50,844 bases of DNA from Symbiobacterium terraclitae (GTDB lineage Bacteria > Bacillota > Sulfobacillia > Symbiobacteriales > Symbiobacteriaceae). The notes beneath the pieces are model-generated. The model searched no databases. It was given only the letters and a program-made list of their open reading frames with translations, and was not told the DNA's origin. Shown in pieces: positions 34,538 through 43,055 of the stretch. The position numbers were made by a program, and so were the translations under genes. The stretch lies in contig NZ_JAGGLG010000032.1 of assembly GCF_017874315.1 (NCBI RefSeq), forward strand, positions 1 to 50,844, written 5' to 3'. Position 1 is the first letter of the stretch. The number at the start of each line of letters is the position of its first letter.

Positions 34538-36053
34538 GGTTCTCCCCCCCGTGTCGTTCCTCGGACGCCCCGGCCGGGAGCCACTCCTGGCGGTAGGGCA
34601 GCTCGATCAGGCAGCGCGTCCCCCGGCCGGGGGCGCTCTCGATCTGGAAGCCGGCCTCGCCCCGGTAGAACAGGTCGAGGCGGCGCCTCACGTTGTAGAT
34701 CCCCAGTCCGGTGGAGTGGCCCAGGGCGTGGATCTCGGCCGTGCCCTCCATCAGCGCCTGGAGCCGATCCTCCGGGATGCCCACGCCATCGTCCGCAACG
34801 GAGACCTGCACCCGGTCGCCTGCGCGCTTCACCGCCAGCGCCACGGTTCCCCCGTGCTCCCGGGAACCGATGCCGTGCAGCACAGCGTTCTCCACCAGCG
34901 GCTGCACCATGAGGCACGGGATGGTGAGCGCCAGGGCGGACTCGTCCACCTCGCAGGTGAAGCGGATGCGCTCGCGGAAGCGCTCCTGCTGGATCGTCAT
35001 GTAGCGGCGGACCTGCGCGACCTCCTCCGCCAGCGTCACCGGCCGGTCCGGCGCCCGCAGGCTGTAGCGCAGGAGGTCGGCCACCGTCTCCAGCAGGCCG
35101 CAGGTCCGGTCGGCTCCCTCGATCAGGGCCGTCTTGGCCACCATGTTCAGGGTGTTGAAGAGGAAGTGGGGGTTCACCTGCGACTGCAGGGCGCGCAGCT
35201 CGGCCTCCCGGAGGAGGCTCTGGGTCTGCAGGTTCTCCATCTCCTCGTGGCGCAGCCGCCGCTCCAGCTCCGCCTTGGAGGCCAGCTCCGCCATGTGGCG
35301 CCTGAGGCTCTCCTGCATCTGGTTGAAGGCCTGGCCCACCACCCGGATCTCCTCGTCGGTGCCCACGGGCACCGCGGGGCCGGTCAGGTCCCCGCCGGCG
35401 ATCCGGCGCGCCGCACCCGCCAGGGCCTGCAGCGGGTCGGTGACGCTGCGGGCGAAGGACCACGCCGCCGCCACCACCAGCGCGATGACCGCCGCGAGCA
35501 CCCCGAGCGCCAGGTTCTGCAGCAGCCGGTCGCGCGTAAGCACTTCGGGGTAGACCTGCCGGAACGCCTCGAGCTCTGCCGAGAGCAGGCGGTCCGCGGT
35601 CTCCCGCACGTACCGGGCGATGGTGGCCGCCTCCCGGTCGTGCTCGTAGTACCGGTCGAGGTTGGCGGCGCGGAAGGCGTAGATGGCGGCGCCGGCCTCC
35701 ACCAGGAAGCTGTCGGTCATGTTGTCGAGGTCGGCCATCAGCCGGGCGCCCCCGGGGCTCACCGTCGTCGTCGGCAGCTCCCGGCGCAGGCGGTAGATCG
35801 TCGTGCGCAGCTCGCGGAACCGCGCCTCCGTCTGGTCGGCGGAGGGGCCGGTGGCCAGCTGGCCCAGCGTGCCGGCCGCCTCGTCGACGGCCTGCGTCAG
35901 CTCGGCCACGCGGACCAGGTCGGAGAGGCGCTCCTGGTACATCTGCGCGGTGGCCCGGGAGTGGGTGAACATCTGGAGGGCGAAGGCCGAGAGGAGCACC
36001 ACGATCAGCATCATGGTCGCCGTCAGGCGCCCCTGGACGGTGTTCAGCCTCAC
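34518..36053 (-). CDS. YesM-like sensor histidine kinase
   Basis: This 511-residue membrane kinase has a first helix (about 10-28), an external all-helical sensor region of roughly 150 residues (about 30-165) and a second helix (about 170-190). A HAMP linker follows (SVTDPLQALAGAARRIAGGD). The kinase domain has NPHFLFNTLNMVAK, which carries the phosphorylated histidine. An N box (MVQPLVENAVLHGIG) and G boxes (VADDGVGIPE, GLGIYNVRRRLDL) complete it. The GTG start at 36053 overlaps the upstream binding-protein gene in a GTGA. The external region is probably a helical dock for a ligand-loaded binding protein rather than a sugar pocket itself. Confidence 0.93.
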   Translation of the reverse strand: MRLNTVQGRLTATMMLIVVLLSAFALQMFTHSRATAQMYQERLSDLVRVAELTQAVDEAAGTLGQLATGPSADQTEARFRELRTTIYRLRRELPTTTVSPGGARLMADLDNMTDSFLVEAGAAIYAFRAANLDRYYEHDREAATIARYVRETADRLLSAELEAFRQVYPEVLTRDRLLQNLALGVLAAVIALVVAAAWSFARSVTDPLQALAGAARRIAGGDLTGPAVPVGTDEEIRVVGQAFNQMQESLRRHMAELASKAELERRLRHEEMENLQTQSLLREAELRALQSQVNPHFLFNTLNMVAKTALIEGADRTCGLLETVADLLRYSLRAPDRPVTLAEEVAQVRRYMTIQQERFRERIRFTCEVDESALALTIPCLMVQPLVENAVLHGIGSREHGGTVALAVKRAGDRVQVSVADDGVGIPEDRLQALMEGTAEIHALGHSTGLGIYNVRRRLDLFYRGEAGFQIESAPGRGTRCLIELPYRQEWLPAGASEERHGGENHAHPGG

Positions 36054-37027
36054 CGCCGCCCACCCCCCGACTTGACGGTGACGGGGATGAAGACCTCACG
36101 GTCCGGCCGCACGTCGCGCCGCAGGTAGGCCTCCAGCACCTCGACGGCGGTGCGCCCCATGGCCTGCGGGTCCTCCACCATCGAGACGCGGATGACGCCG
36201 GAGAGGGAGGCCCTGTCCCAGCCCTGCTCGGTGCGCCAGCCGACCACCAGGACCTGGCGGCTCTCGAAGGATTCCACCGCCTGGGCCACGCCGATGCTGT
36301 CGACCTCCGTCGTGGCGTACAGGGCGGTGACCTCCGGGTGTTCCTGCAGGATCTGGAGCGCCCGCTGGCCCGCGACGCTGCGGTTGAGCTGCGACGGCAT
36401 GACGGCGACGATCTGCACCTCGGGGGCGACCGCCAGGGCGTCGCGGAAGCCCTGCAGCCGCAGGTCGTCGGCCTCGGACCCCAGGTGGCCCCGCACGACG
36501 CCCACCACCGCCCGGCCGCCCGTGCGGAGGATCAGCTCTTCGGCGGCCAGGCGGCCTGCCTGGTAGTTGTCGGATCCGACGTACGCCAGGCGGCGGTCCG
36601 GTGCGGGCATGTCGGTCTCGACGGTGATGACGGGGATGCCCCGGTCCGCGGCCTTGGCCACGACCTCGGCCAGGGCCGGGTCCGCCGCGCCCTGCGTGAT
36701 GATGCCGTCCACCTGGGCCGCGGCGGCCATGTCGATCAGCTGCACCTGCTCCTCCACCGACGCGCGCCGCGCCCCCTGCAGCTCCACCGTCACGTTCCGC
36801 GCCGCGGCGGCCGCGCTCGCCCCGCGGTGGACCTCCGTCCAGAAGGGGTGGTCCTGCGCGGGGGACACGATCAGGAAGCGCAGGGGCGAGTTCGCGGCGC
36901 GGACGGGGATGTCCGCGGCGATCACCGGCTGCCGGCTGATCTGCAGGTTGGCTGCCAGCCCGCCCAGCATCGCCGCGATCAGCAGGGTGAGGCTCACGCG
37001 GAGGATCAGGGTAGGAGAGGGTCTCAC
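36050..37027 (-). CDS. Membrane-anchored RbsB-like sugar-binding protein
   Basis: This 325-residue protein has one N-terminal hydrophobic helix (about 10-30) without a lipobox, so it is probably anchored or cleaved. A type I periplasmic binding domain follows: LRFLIVSPAQDHPFWTEVHR, VDGIITQGAADPALAEVVAK, VITVETDMPAP, LAYVGSDNYQAGRLAAEELI and VTALYATTEVDSIGVAQA. Its stop overlaps the kinase start in a GTGA, which argues for a sensory role with the kinase. GTG 37027 is preferred to the GTG at 37036, since the latter abuts the Shine-Dalgarno site. It is the first gene of the cluster and probably reports the presence of a monosaccharide. Confidence 0.88.
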   Translation of the reverse strand: MRPSPTLILRVSLTLLIAAMLGGLAANLQISRQPVIAADIPVRAANSPLRFLIVSPAQDHPFWTEVHRGASAAAAARNVTVELQGARRASVEEQVQLIDMAAAAQVDGIITQGAADPALAEVVAKAADRGIPVITVETDMPAPDRRLAYVGSDNYQAGRLAAEELILRTGGRAVVGVVRGHLGSEADDLRLQGFRDALAVAPEVQIVAVMPSQLNRSVAGQRALQILQEHPEVTALYATTEVDSIGVAQAVESFESRQVLVVGWRTEQGWDRASLSGVIRVSMVEDPQAMGRTAVEVLEAYLRRDVRPDREVFIPVTVKSGGGRR

Positions 37028-37197
37028 GGGGATCACCCTCTTCCAGCTAGGTCTAGACTGTTAGTTTCTTAGTGCGTGTCCGAAGTCCTGCCCGGGGGGC
37101 GGGCCCCCGCTTCCCCCCGGCCGCGGCCGCAGGAACCCCCTGGACGCCGCCGAATTAGTGAAGGTCCTGAAGTTTTGGGGAAGAGAGGTAAGCAGTC

Positions 37198-38385
37198 ATG
37201 CACAGGTCAGCACCGCACCCGAGCAGCCGGATCGACACCCTGGCCGTCCACGCCGGAGACGACCCCTTCCGCTTCCTGGGGGCGGCGGCGCCGCCCATCT
37301 TCGAGACGTCGACCTTCGTTTTCCCCTCCTTTTCCGACGCAGTGGCCGCCTTTGCCGATGAGCAGGAGCACTGCGTCTACACCCGGGGGCGGAACCCGAC
37401 CGTGCGCGTGGTGGAGGAGAAGCTGGCTGCGCTGGAGGGCGCGGAGGCCTGCCGGCTCTTCGGGTCGGGCATGGCCGCAATCTCCGCGGCGATCCTCTCC
37501 TGCGTGAAGGCCGGCGACCACATCGTCGCCGTCGACACGGCGTACGGACCGGCCCGCGCCTTCATCACGGGCTACCTCAGCCGGTTCGGCATCACCGCCA
37601 CGCTGGTGGACGGGCGGGATCCCGCCGAGTGGGAGGCCGCGGTGCGGCCGAACACGGCGCTCTTCTACCTGGAGTCGCCCTCCTCGGGGGTGATGAAGCT
37701 CCAGGACGTCCCGGCGGTCACCGCCATCGCCCGGCGGCACGGCATCGCGACGGTCATCGACAACTCCTACTGCACCATGCTGCTGCAGCGCCCCCTGGAG
37801 CTGGGCGTCGACCTGGTGGTCTACTCGGGCAGCAAGTACTTCGGCGGCCACTCGGACGTGCTGGCCGGGGCGGTCCTGGGCCCGGCCGAGCGGCTGCGCC
37901 GGATCGGCGACGCCGAGTACCCGCTGCTGGGCGGCATCATCGGCCCGTTCGAGGCCTGGCTGGTGGGCCGCGGGCTCCGCACCCTGCCGGTGCGCCTGCG
38001 GCAGCACCAGGTGAGCGCAGCCAAGGTGGCCGAGTTCCTGGCGGGCCACGGGCGGGTCGCCCGGGTGCACTACCCCGGCCACCCGTCGCACCCGCAGTAC
38101 GAGCTGGCGCTGCGGCAGATGCGGGGCGCTTCGGGCCTGCTCTCCTTCGAGCTGGACACCCGCGACCTGAACCAGGTCAGCCGCTTCGTGGACGCCCTGC
38201 GCTACTTCCGCCTGGGCGTCTCGTGGGGCGGATACGAGTCGCTGGTCTTCGTGCCGGTCATCGGGGCGATGCGGCGGCTGCCCGAGGCGCAGTGGCCGAA
38301 CCCCGGCCTGGTGCGGATCCACGTGGGCCTCGAGGACGTGGCTGACCTGATCGGCGACCTGGACCAGGCCCTCCGGGCGCTGTGA
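37198..38385 (+). CDS. Trans-sulfuration PLP enzyme (cystathionine gamma-synthase/lyase family)
   Basis: This 395-residue fold-type I PLP enzyme of the Cys/Met metabolism family acts on homocysteine, cystathionine or acyl-homoserine. The N-terminal YTRGRNPTVRVVEEKLAALEG block and the GSGMAAISAAIL turn bind the cofactor phosphate. The Schiff-base lysine is in YSGSKYFGGHSDVLAG (near residue 212). The usual IDNTF stretch reads IDNSYCT here. The SSPSSGVMKLQD motif and a C-terminal RIHVGLEDVADLIGDL end are typical. The ATG at 37198 follows AGAGGT. No met or cys genes or SAM riboswitch are near, so gamma-synthase and gamma-lyase cannot be told apart. Confidence 0.9.
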   Translation: MHRSAPHPSSRIDTLAVHAGDDPFRFLGAAAPPIFETSTFVFPSFSDAVAAFADEQEHCVYTRGRNPTVRVVEEKLAALEGAEACRLFGSGMAAISAAILSCVKAGDHIVAVDTAYGPARAFITGYLSRFGITATLVDGRDPAEWEAAVRPNTALFYLESPSSGVMKLQDVPAVTAIARRHGIATVIDNSYCTMLLQRPLELGVDLVVYSGSKYFGGHSDVLAGAVLGPAERLRRIGDAEYPLLGGIIGPFEAWLVGRGLRTLPVRLRQHQVSAAKVAEFLAGHGRVARVHYPGHPSHPQYELALRQMRGASGLLSFELDTRDLNQVSRFVDALRYFRLGVSWGGYESLVFVPVIGAMRRLPEAQWPNPGLVRIHVGLEDVADLIGDLDQALRAL

Positions 38386-38443
38386 CTGCACACGGGCCCC
38401 CGCCCTGTCCCCGCGCATACTACGGGGGAAGGGAGGGGGCCCG

Positions 38444-39496
38444 TTGGGATCCAGCATGTCCGCAGAGGCGCGCCAGCGGCTGATCAGCCGCGCCGGTGCG
38501 CTGACCATCCTGGTCAACCTGACGCTGACCGTCGCCCGCGGTGCCGCCGCGTTCCTCTCCGGCTCCACCGCCGTCCTGGCCGACGCGGCCAACTCGGGCA
38601 CCGACATCCTCGCCACGCTGGTGGTGCTGGGGGGCAGCCGGATCGCCGCGCTGCCGCCCGACCGGAACCACCCCTACGGCCACGAGAAGGCCGAGCCGGT
38701 GGCCGCCAAGTTCGTCGGCATCATCGTGACCATCGCCGGGCTGGTGACAGGCACCGGGGCGCTGCAGGCGCTGCGGTCCGGCGGGGAGCCCGTCGGGGCG
38801 ATCGCGGCGGTGGTGACGGCCGCCTCCATCGCCGCCAAGGAGGCCCTGGCCCGGTATCTGGCGCGGCTGGGCCGGCGCATCGGCAGCCAGGCGGTGCTGG
38901 CCGACGCGGCCAACCAGCGCACCGACGTGCTCGCATCCGCCGCCGCCCTGGCCGGCGCCCTGGGCGGCCGCTTCGGCCTGCCGCTGCTGGACCCGGTGAT
39001 GGGCCTCGCCGTCTCCGGCCTGATCCTCCGCATGGGGCTCGGCCTATACTGGCAGGCCGTGCGCGACCTGATGGACCGGGCGCCCGACCCGGAGACCATG
39101 GCGCTACTGCGCGCGGCCGCGCGCTCGGTGGCAGGCGTGCGGGAGGTGGGCGAGCTGAAGGCGCGGGTCTTCGGCCCAGCGATCCACGTGGACTGCAAGG
39201 TGAGCGTCGACGAGGACCTCACCGTCGCGGAGGGGCACCGCATCGGCAAGCGGGTGAAGGCGGCGATCATGCGGGCCGTGCCCGAGTGCCGCAACGTGCT
39301 GGTGCACGTGAACCCCTACCCGGGCATAGCGCCGGACGGGGAGGACCGCGCCGGGTCCGGTGCGGTCGAGGCGAAGGCCCGGCGGGAGCGAGGGGCCTTC
39401 GAGGGCGACCTGGGGCCTGCCGGCGCGGTTGGAGCGGACGCCGCGACGCATGCCTGGCAGCAGGGCACGGAAGGCCACATGGATAGAACTTCCTGA
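38444..39496 (+). CDS. Cation diffusion facilitator family transporter
   Basis: This 350-residue protein has about six membrane helices and a cytosolic C-terminal ferredoxin-like domain. It is predicted to export a divalent metal such as Zn, Fe or Mn in exchange for protons. The metal-site helices read ADAANSGTDI and ADAANQRTDV. The His-x3-Asp normal in zinc transporters is Asn-x3-Asp in both, so metal choice may differ. HPYGHEKAEPVAA follows in the loop. A 45-residue acidic/Arg tail follows the usual domain (IHVDCKVSVDEDLTVAEGHR). The start is a TTG at 38444 placed well after GGGAGGGGG; an ATG at 38456 is the alternative. Confidence 0.88.
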   Translation: MGSSMSAEARQRLISRAGALTILVNLTLTVARGAAAFLSGSTAVLADAANSGTDILATLVVLGGSRIAALPPDRNHPYGHEKAEPVAAKFVGIIVTIAGLVTGTGALQALRSGGEPVGAIAAVVTAASIAAKEALARYLARLGRRIGSQAVLADAANQRTDVLASAAALAGALGGRFGLPLLDPVMGLAVSGLILRMGLGLYWQAVRDLMDRAPDPETMALLRAAARSVAGVREVGELKARVFGPAIHVDCKVSVDEDLTVAEGHRIGKRVKAAIMRAVPECRNVLVHVNPYPGIAPDGEDRAGSGAVEAKARRERGAFEGDLGPAGAVGADAATHAWQQGTEGHMDRTS

Positions 39497-39544
39497 CCTT
39501 ATGTGTTAAGATACGAGGGAAACCAGATACGACGAGGTGTTTCT

Positions 39545-40039
39545 GTGGCTGACTTCTCGTTTGATGTGGTGTCGCGCGTGAACATGGCCGAGGTCGTGAA
39601 CGCGGTGGACCAGACCCGCCGCGAGATGCAGGCCCGCTTCGACTTCCGCGGCTCGTCCGCCTCCGTCAGCCTCGACGAGAAGAGGGGTGAGATCACGGTC
39701 ATCGGGGACGACGAGATGAAGCTGAAGAACGTCATCGACATCCTGCAGACGAAGCTGGTCAAGCGGGGCGTGGGACTCAAGGCGCTGGAGTACGGGCGCG
39801 TCGAGGACGCGGCGGGCGGCACGGTGCGCCAGGTGATCACGCTGCGCCAGGGCATCCCGCAGGAGAAGGCCAAGCAGATGACGGCTGCCATCCGGGAGTC
39901 GAAGCTGAAGGTCAAGGCGGAGATTCGCGGTGACGAGATCCGGGTCTCGGGCCCGAAGAAGGACGACCTGCAGGCGGTGATCCAGCTGCTGCGGGCGAAG
40001 GACTTCGGGCTGGAGCTGCAGTTCGTGAACTACCGCTGA
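39545..40039 (+). CDS. YajQ family nucleotide-binding protein
   Basis: This 164-residue protein matches YajQ proteins along its whole length: SFDVVSRVNMAEVVNAVDQT, EITVIGDDEMKLKNVIDILQ, VRQVITLRQGIPQEKAKQM and GDEIRVSGPKKDDLQAVIQLL. Members have two ferredoxin-like domains and bind nucleotides; some bind cyclic di-GMP. The GTG start at 39545 follows GAGGTG closely, and the previous ATG at 39503 adds an odd leader. It is monocistronic with its own terminator. There is no GGDEF or EAL gene nearby, so a link to cyclic di-GMP is not shown here. Confidence 0.93.
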   Translation: MADFSFDVVSRVNMAEVVNAVDQTRREMQARFDFRGSSASVSLDEKRGEITVIGDDEMKLKNVIDILQTKLVKRGVGLKALEYGRVEDAAGGTVRQVITLRQGIPQEKAKQMTAAIRESKLKVKAEIRGDEIRVSGPKKDDLQAVIQLLRAKDFGLELQFVNYR

Positions 40040-40050
40040 CGCATGGAACA

Positions 40051-40085
40051 GGGGCGGTACCCGTCGAGGGGTACCGCCCCGTACG
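40051..40085 (+). terminator. Rho-independent terminator
   Basis: GGGGCGGTACCC and GGGTACCGCCCC pair around a short loop 11 bases after the YajQ stop. A T-containing stretch follows and also faces the stop of the nucleotidase gene. Confidence 0.8.
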
Positions 40086-40100
40086 CTTTACACTAAAGAG

Positions 40101-42194
40101 TTACTCGGGAGGCAGGCGCAGGTCCTCGGGGATGTTGAGCACCTGGACCCGGTTCTGCAGCTCGTAGGTGAGCGGCTCGTCGGCCGAGAGGGCCTTGAAG
40201 TGCTCGACCAGCGCCTCCAGCATCACGATGCCCGTGTCGATCTGCCGGTCGGTCAGCTCCGCCAGGATGTAGAGGTTGTCGCCGCCGGAGGCCATGAAGT
40301 TGTTGACGACCACCTTGTAGGTCGCATCCATGTCGAGCGGGGTGCCGTCGGCCAGCTTGATCTCCACCACGCGCTCGTCGTCGGGCTTGGCGTAGTCCCA
40401 GACGTAGGTGATGCCCGAGACCTGCAGCGGCCGCGGGAAGTTCTCCTTGTTCAGCCGCCGGACGTAGTTGTTCAGCCCCTGCTCCAGCAGCGTCTTGATC
40501 TCGCTGCCCTTCATGTCGACGAGCACCAGGGTGTTGCCGAACGGGCTGGTGGTGTAGAGGTCACCCCAGGTGATCCAGCCCTCGTCGTTGGGCGTCAGGT
40601 GGGCCCGGATGCCGCCGCCGTTGGTGATGGCGATCTGGGCGCCCTGGGCGCCGGCCAGCATCGCATCGGTGGTGAAGTCGCCGAGGGCGCTCTCACCGGA
40701 CTGCTCGTAGGTGCGGGAGATCTGCTGCGCCAGCTTGCCGATCGGGCGGGCCTTGATGGGTTCGATCTCGGCGGCCCACTTGGCGACCAGGTCGTTCGCC
40801 CACGGGGTCGGGGCCAGGGTCTGGGCCGGGTTCCACACGTCGACCGCAGCCTTGGTCACCTGCTTGTCGGCCCGGTTGATGTAGAGGTCGATACGGGCGA
40901 GGCCGGTGCCGTACTGCCCGGACTGGACGGCCGGCACCTTGTTGCCGCCCGCATCCAGCACGTAGCCGGCGGCCATTTCGTGCGAGTGGGCGCCGGTGAT
41001 GGCGTCGACCCGCTCGGTCACCTGCGCCATCCAGTCGGCGACCTCGTTGGTGACCCGGAGCGGCTCGTCGGCGCTCTGGCTGGCGGCGGCGTGGGCGACG
41101 ACGACCACCAGGTCAGCGCCGGCCTCCCGCAGGGCCTTGGCCTCGGCGTTGATCACCGGGGCGGGATCGACGAAGTCGAGGCCCTCGATGTTGGCCGCCA
41201 GCACGATGCCCTTGGTCTCAGGCGTGGTGATGCCGATGAAGCCGATCTTGTAGCCGCCGACCTCCAGGACTGCGGTGGGGGCCAGCCACTCGGGCCGGTT
41301 CTGGGTGCCCTCGAAGAAGATGTTGGCCGAGACCACCGGGTGCTCGGCGGTCTGCAGCAGCCCCTGCAGCGTCGGCACGTTCCAGTCGAACTCGTGGTTG
41401 CCCAGGGTGCTGAGGCGTACGCCGACCTTGTTCCGCCACTCCTGCACCGAGGCGCCGTTCACCAGGTTGGAGATGGGGGTGCCCTGGAACGTATCGCCGC
41501 CGTCGATCAGGACCGTGTTCGGGTTCTTCAGCAGCTGGCCGGCGATGGCCGTGGTGAAGCGGGCGGCGCCCAACTCCGCGCCGCTGGGCTCCAGGCGGCC
41601 GTGGAAGTCGCTGTAGACCAGCAGGCTGATCTTGTCCGTGCCCTCCGGGAGGACCTCGGGCATGGCGAGGTTGATCAGCTTGGCCGCCTCGCCGAGGGTC
41701 ACCGGCGCATCCAGGTCGAGCTCGCCGGTGTCACGCCCCTGCACCACGCCGCGCAGCAGCAGGTAGGCCAGCGCCTCGCGGGTGGCCTGGTCGGCCCGGG
41801 CCGCGTCGGCGTAGCCCTCCAGCACCCGCAGGTCCTGGCCAGACGGGGCCTCTCCGGCCGCCGCCCAGGCGAGCAGCACGATCGCCTCGCCGCGGGTGAG
41901 CTGGCCGTCGGGCACGACGCTGAGCGACGACGCGCCCGCCCTGGCGAGCATCTCAAGGTAGATCTGTTCCGACAGGGAGGCATTCAGGTCGATCCCCGCC
42001 TCCACCTGCTCAGCCGTGATGATGCCGTCTTCGATCAGTTCGCACGCATACGGAGCGGCCCAGTGGTCGCCGAGGCCGCAGTCTCCGCCGACCGCAGGCA
42101 CGACCTCAGCGGCGTGCACACCGGCGGGTACGGCGACGACCGAGACCATCAGCGCGACGACTCCCGTGGCGAGAAGCCGCATGAACCGGTTCAT
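40101..42194 (-). CDS. Secreted 5'-nucleotidase/UshA-type enzyme with SLH-like N-terminal region
   Basis: This 697-residue exported phosphoesterase has a signal peptide (1-27) and about 150 residues that read as degenerate surface-layer-homology repeats. A calcineurin-like metallophosphatase domain follows, with LVYSDFHGRLEP, LIDGGDTFQGTP and TLGNHEFDW for the metals and GAHSHE for the last histidines. The 5'-nucleotidase C-terminal substrate domain comes next, with NGGGIRAHL, TTSPFGNTLV and NNFMASGGDN. It releases phosphate from extracellular nucleotides or related phosphoesters. The ATG at 42194 follows AAGGAGG. The SLH-like front suggests attachment to the cell wall rather than release. 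Confidence 0.92.
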   Translation of the reverse strand: MNRFMRLLATGVVALMVSVVAVPAGVHAAEVVPAVGGDCGLGDHWAAPYACELIEDGIITAEQVEAGIDLNASLSEQIYLEMLARAGASSLSVVPDGQLTRGEAIVLLAWAAAGEAPSGQDLRVLEGYADAARADQATREALAYLLLRGVVQGRDTGELDLDAPVTLGEAAKLINLAMPEVLPEGTDKISLLVYSDFHGRLEPSGAELGAARFTTAIAGQLLKNPNTVLIDGGDTFQGTPISNLVNGASVQEWRNKVGVRLSTLGNHEFDWNVPTLQGLLQTAEHPVVSANIFFEGTQNRPEWLAPTAVLEVGGYKIGFIGITTPETKGIVLAANIEGLDFVDPAPVINAEAKALREAGADLVVVVAHAAASQSADEPLRVTNEVADWMAQVTERVDAITGAHSHEMAAGYVLDAGGNKVPAVQSGQYGTGLARIDLYINRADKQVTKAAVDVWNPAQTLAPTPWANDLVAKWAAEIEPIKARPIGKLAQQISRTYEQSGESALGDFTTDAMLAGAQGAQIAITNGGGIRAHLTPNDEGWITWGDLYTTSPFGNTLVLVDMKGSEIKTLLEQGLNNYVRRLNKENFPRPLQVSGITYVWDYAKPDDERVVEIKLADGTPLDMDATYKVVVNNFMASGGDNLYILAELTDRQIDTGIVMLEALVEHFKALSADEPLTYELQNRVQVLNIPEDLRLPPE

Positions 42195-42212
42195 GGTATG
42201 CCTCCTTCCGGC

Positions 42213-42231
42213 GCCCGCAGGGCGCTCATGA
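42213..42231 (-). promoter_or_regulatory. Short 5' UTR hairpin before the nucleotidase gene
   Basis: GCGCCC-gca-GGGCGC forms a small perfect stem just upstream of the AAGGAGG site. It may affect ribosome loading, but nothing more can be said from sequence. Confidence 0.4.
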
Positions 42232-42419
42232 ATTGACAATGGCTTTATACCACAGTTCCAGTTCTGACTCCTTCCCCCTGCCGAAGGGGTGAAGCGAACT
42301 CCCCTTTTTCATCAGCCAGTCGGCATTAACCTGAACCTTTCGCATAAGGTGACCCCAGGACAGGGCCGCCGGGATGGACGGCGGCCGCGCACGAAGCGCG
42401 CTGGAGGAGGGCGAGCGGG

Positions 42420-42989
42420 ATGATGGAGCGGATCGCGGTCATCGGCGGGACGGCGGCGGGGGTGGAGATCGCCGCCCTGGCCGCCCGGGGCGGTTACGTG
42501 ACCTGCCTGCACGAGCCGGACCCCGCCGGCCTGGCTGAGGCGGGGCGCCGGGTGCAGGACCGGCTGGACGCGCTGGAGGGGGAGGGGCACGGTGGCGTGC
42601 GGGTGGCCCGGAAGGCCCGGGTGCGCCTCGATCCCTCGCTGGACTCGGCGGTGGCGGACGCCGACTTCGTCATCGAGGCCGCCCGAGACGACCTGGCCGG
42701 CAAGCGGGAGCTGTTCGCGCGCATCGATGGCCTCGCGCCCGCCCACGCCATCCTGGCCACTTACTCGGCGACGGTCTCCTCGGCCTACCTGGCCTCGGCG
42801 ACCAGCCGCCCCGACCGGGTGGTCAGCATGGGCTTCTTCGGGCCGCCGCTGGCTCCCGCCGCGGTGGCGATCATCCAGGAGCCGCACCTGACCTCGGAGG
42901 TGCTGGCGGTGGTGGCCGAGCTGGTCTGGCGGATGGGCCTGGAGCCGCTGATGCTCCGGCGGGGGCGGGAGCCAGAGGGAGCGGCGTGA
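42420..42989 (+). CDS. 3-hydroxyacyl-CoA dehydrogenase-type NAD-binding domain only
   Basis: This 189-residue protein is a single Rossmann domain of the FadB/PaaH type. Its nucleotide motif is AVIGGTAAGVEIA (the usual GxGxxG reads GGTAAG). An acidic residue follows the second strand (HEPDP), and DFVIEAARDDLAGKRELFARID is a typical block. It ends where the helical C-terminal substrate domain would begin, and no such domain follows. The active-site histidine and asparagine of true dehydrogenases are absent, so it is probably not an active beta-oxidation enzyme. It may be a truncated paralogue or a binding protein. The ATG at 42420 follows GGAGGAGG. Confidence 0.75.
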   Translation: MMERIAVIGGTAAGVEIAALAARGGYVTCLHEPDPAGLAEAGRRVQDRLDALEGEGHGGVRVARKARVRLDPSLDSAVADADFVIEAARDDLAGKRELFARIDGLAPAHAILATYSATVSSAYLASATSRPDRVVSMGFFGPPLAPAAVAIIQEPHLTSEVLAVVAELVWRMGLEPLMLRRGREPEGAA

Positions 42990-43055
42990 CCGGGCCCCGG
43001 CGCGCAGCGGCCGCACCTCCGGTTCTCCCGGGGCGCGGCCGCCGTGCATGTAGTC

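Noticed and set aside
37037-37197. Possible SAM riboswitch before the trans-sulfuration enzyme
   Set aside because: The conserved riboswitch core could not be found, and the interval is mostly a GC-rich stretch without the expected helices.
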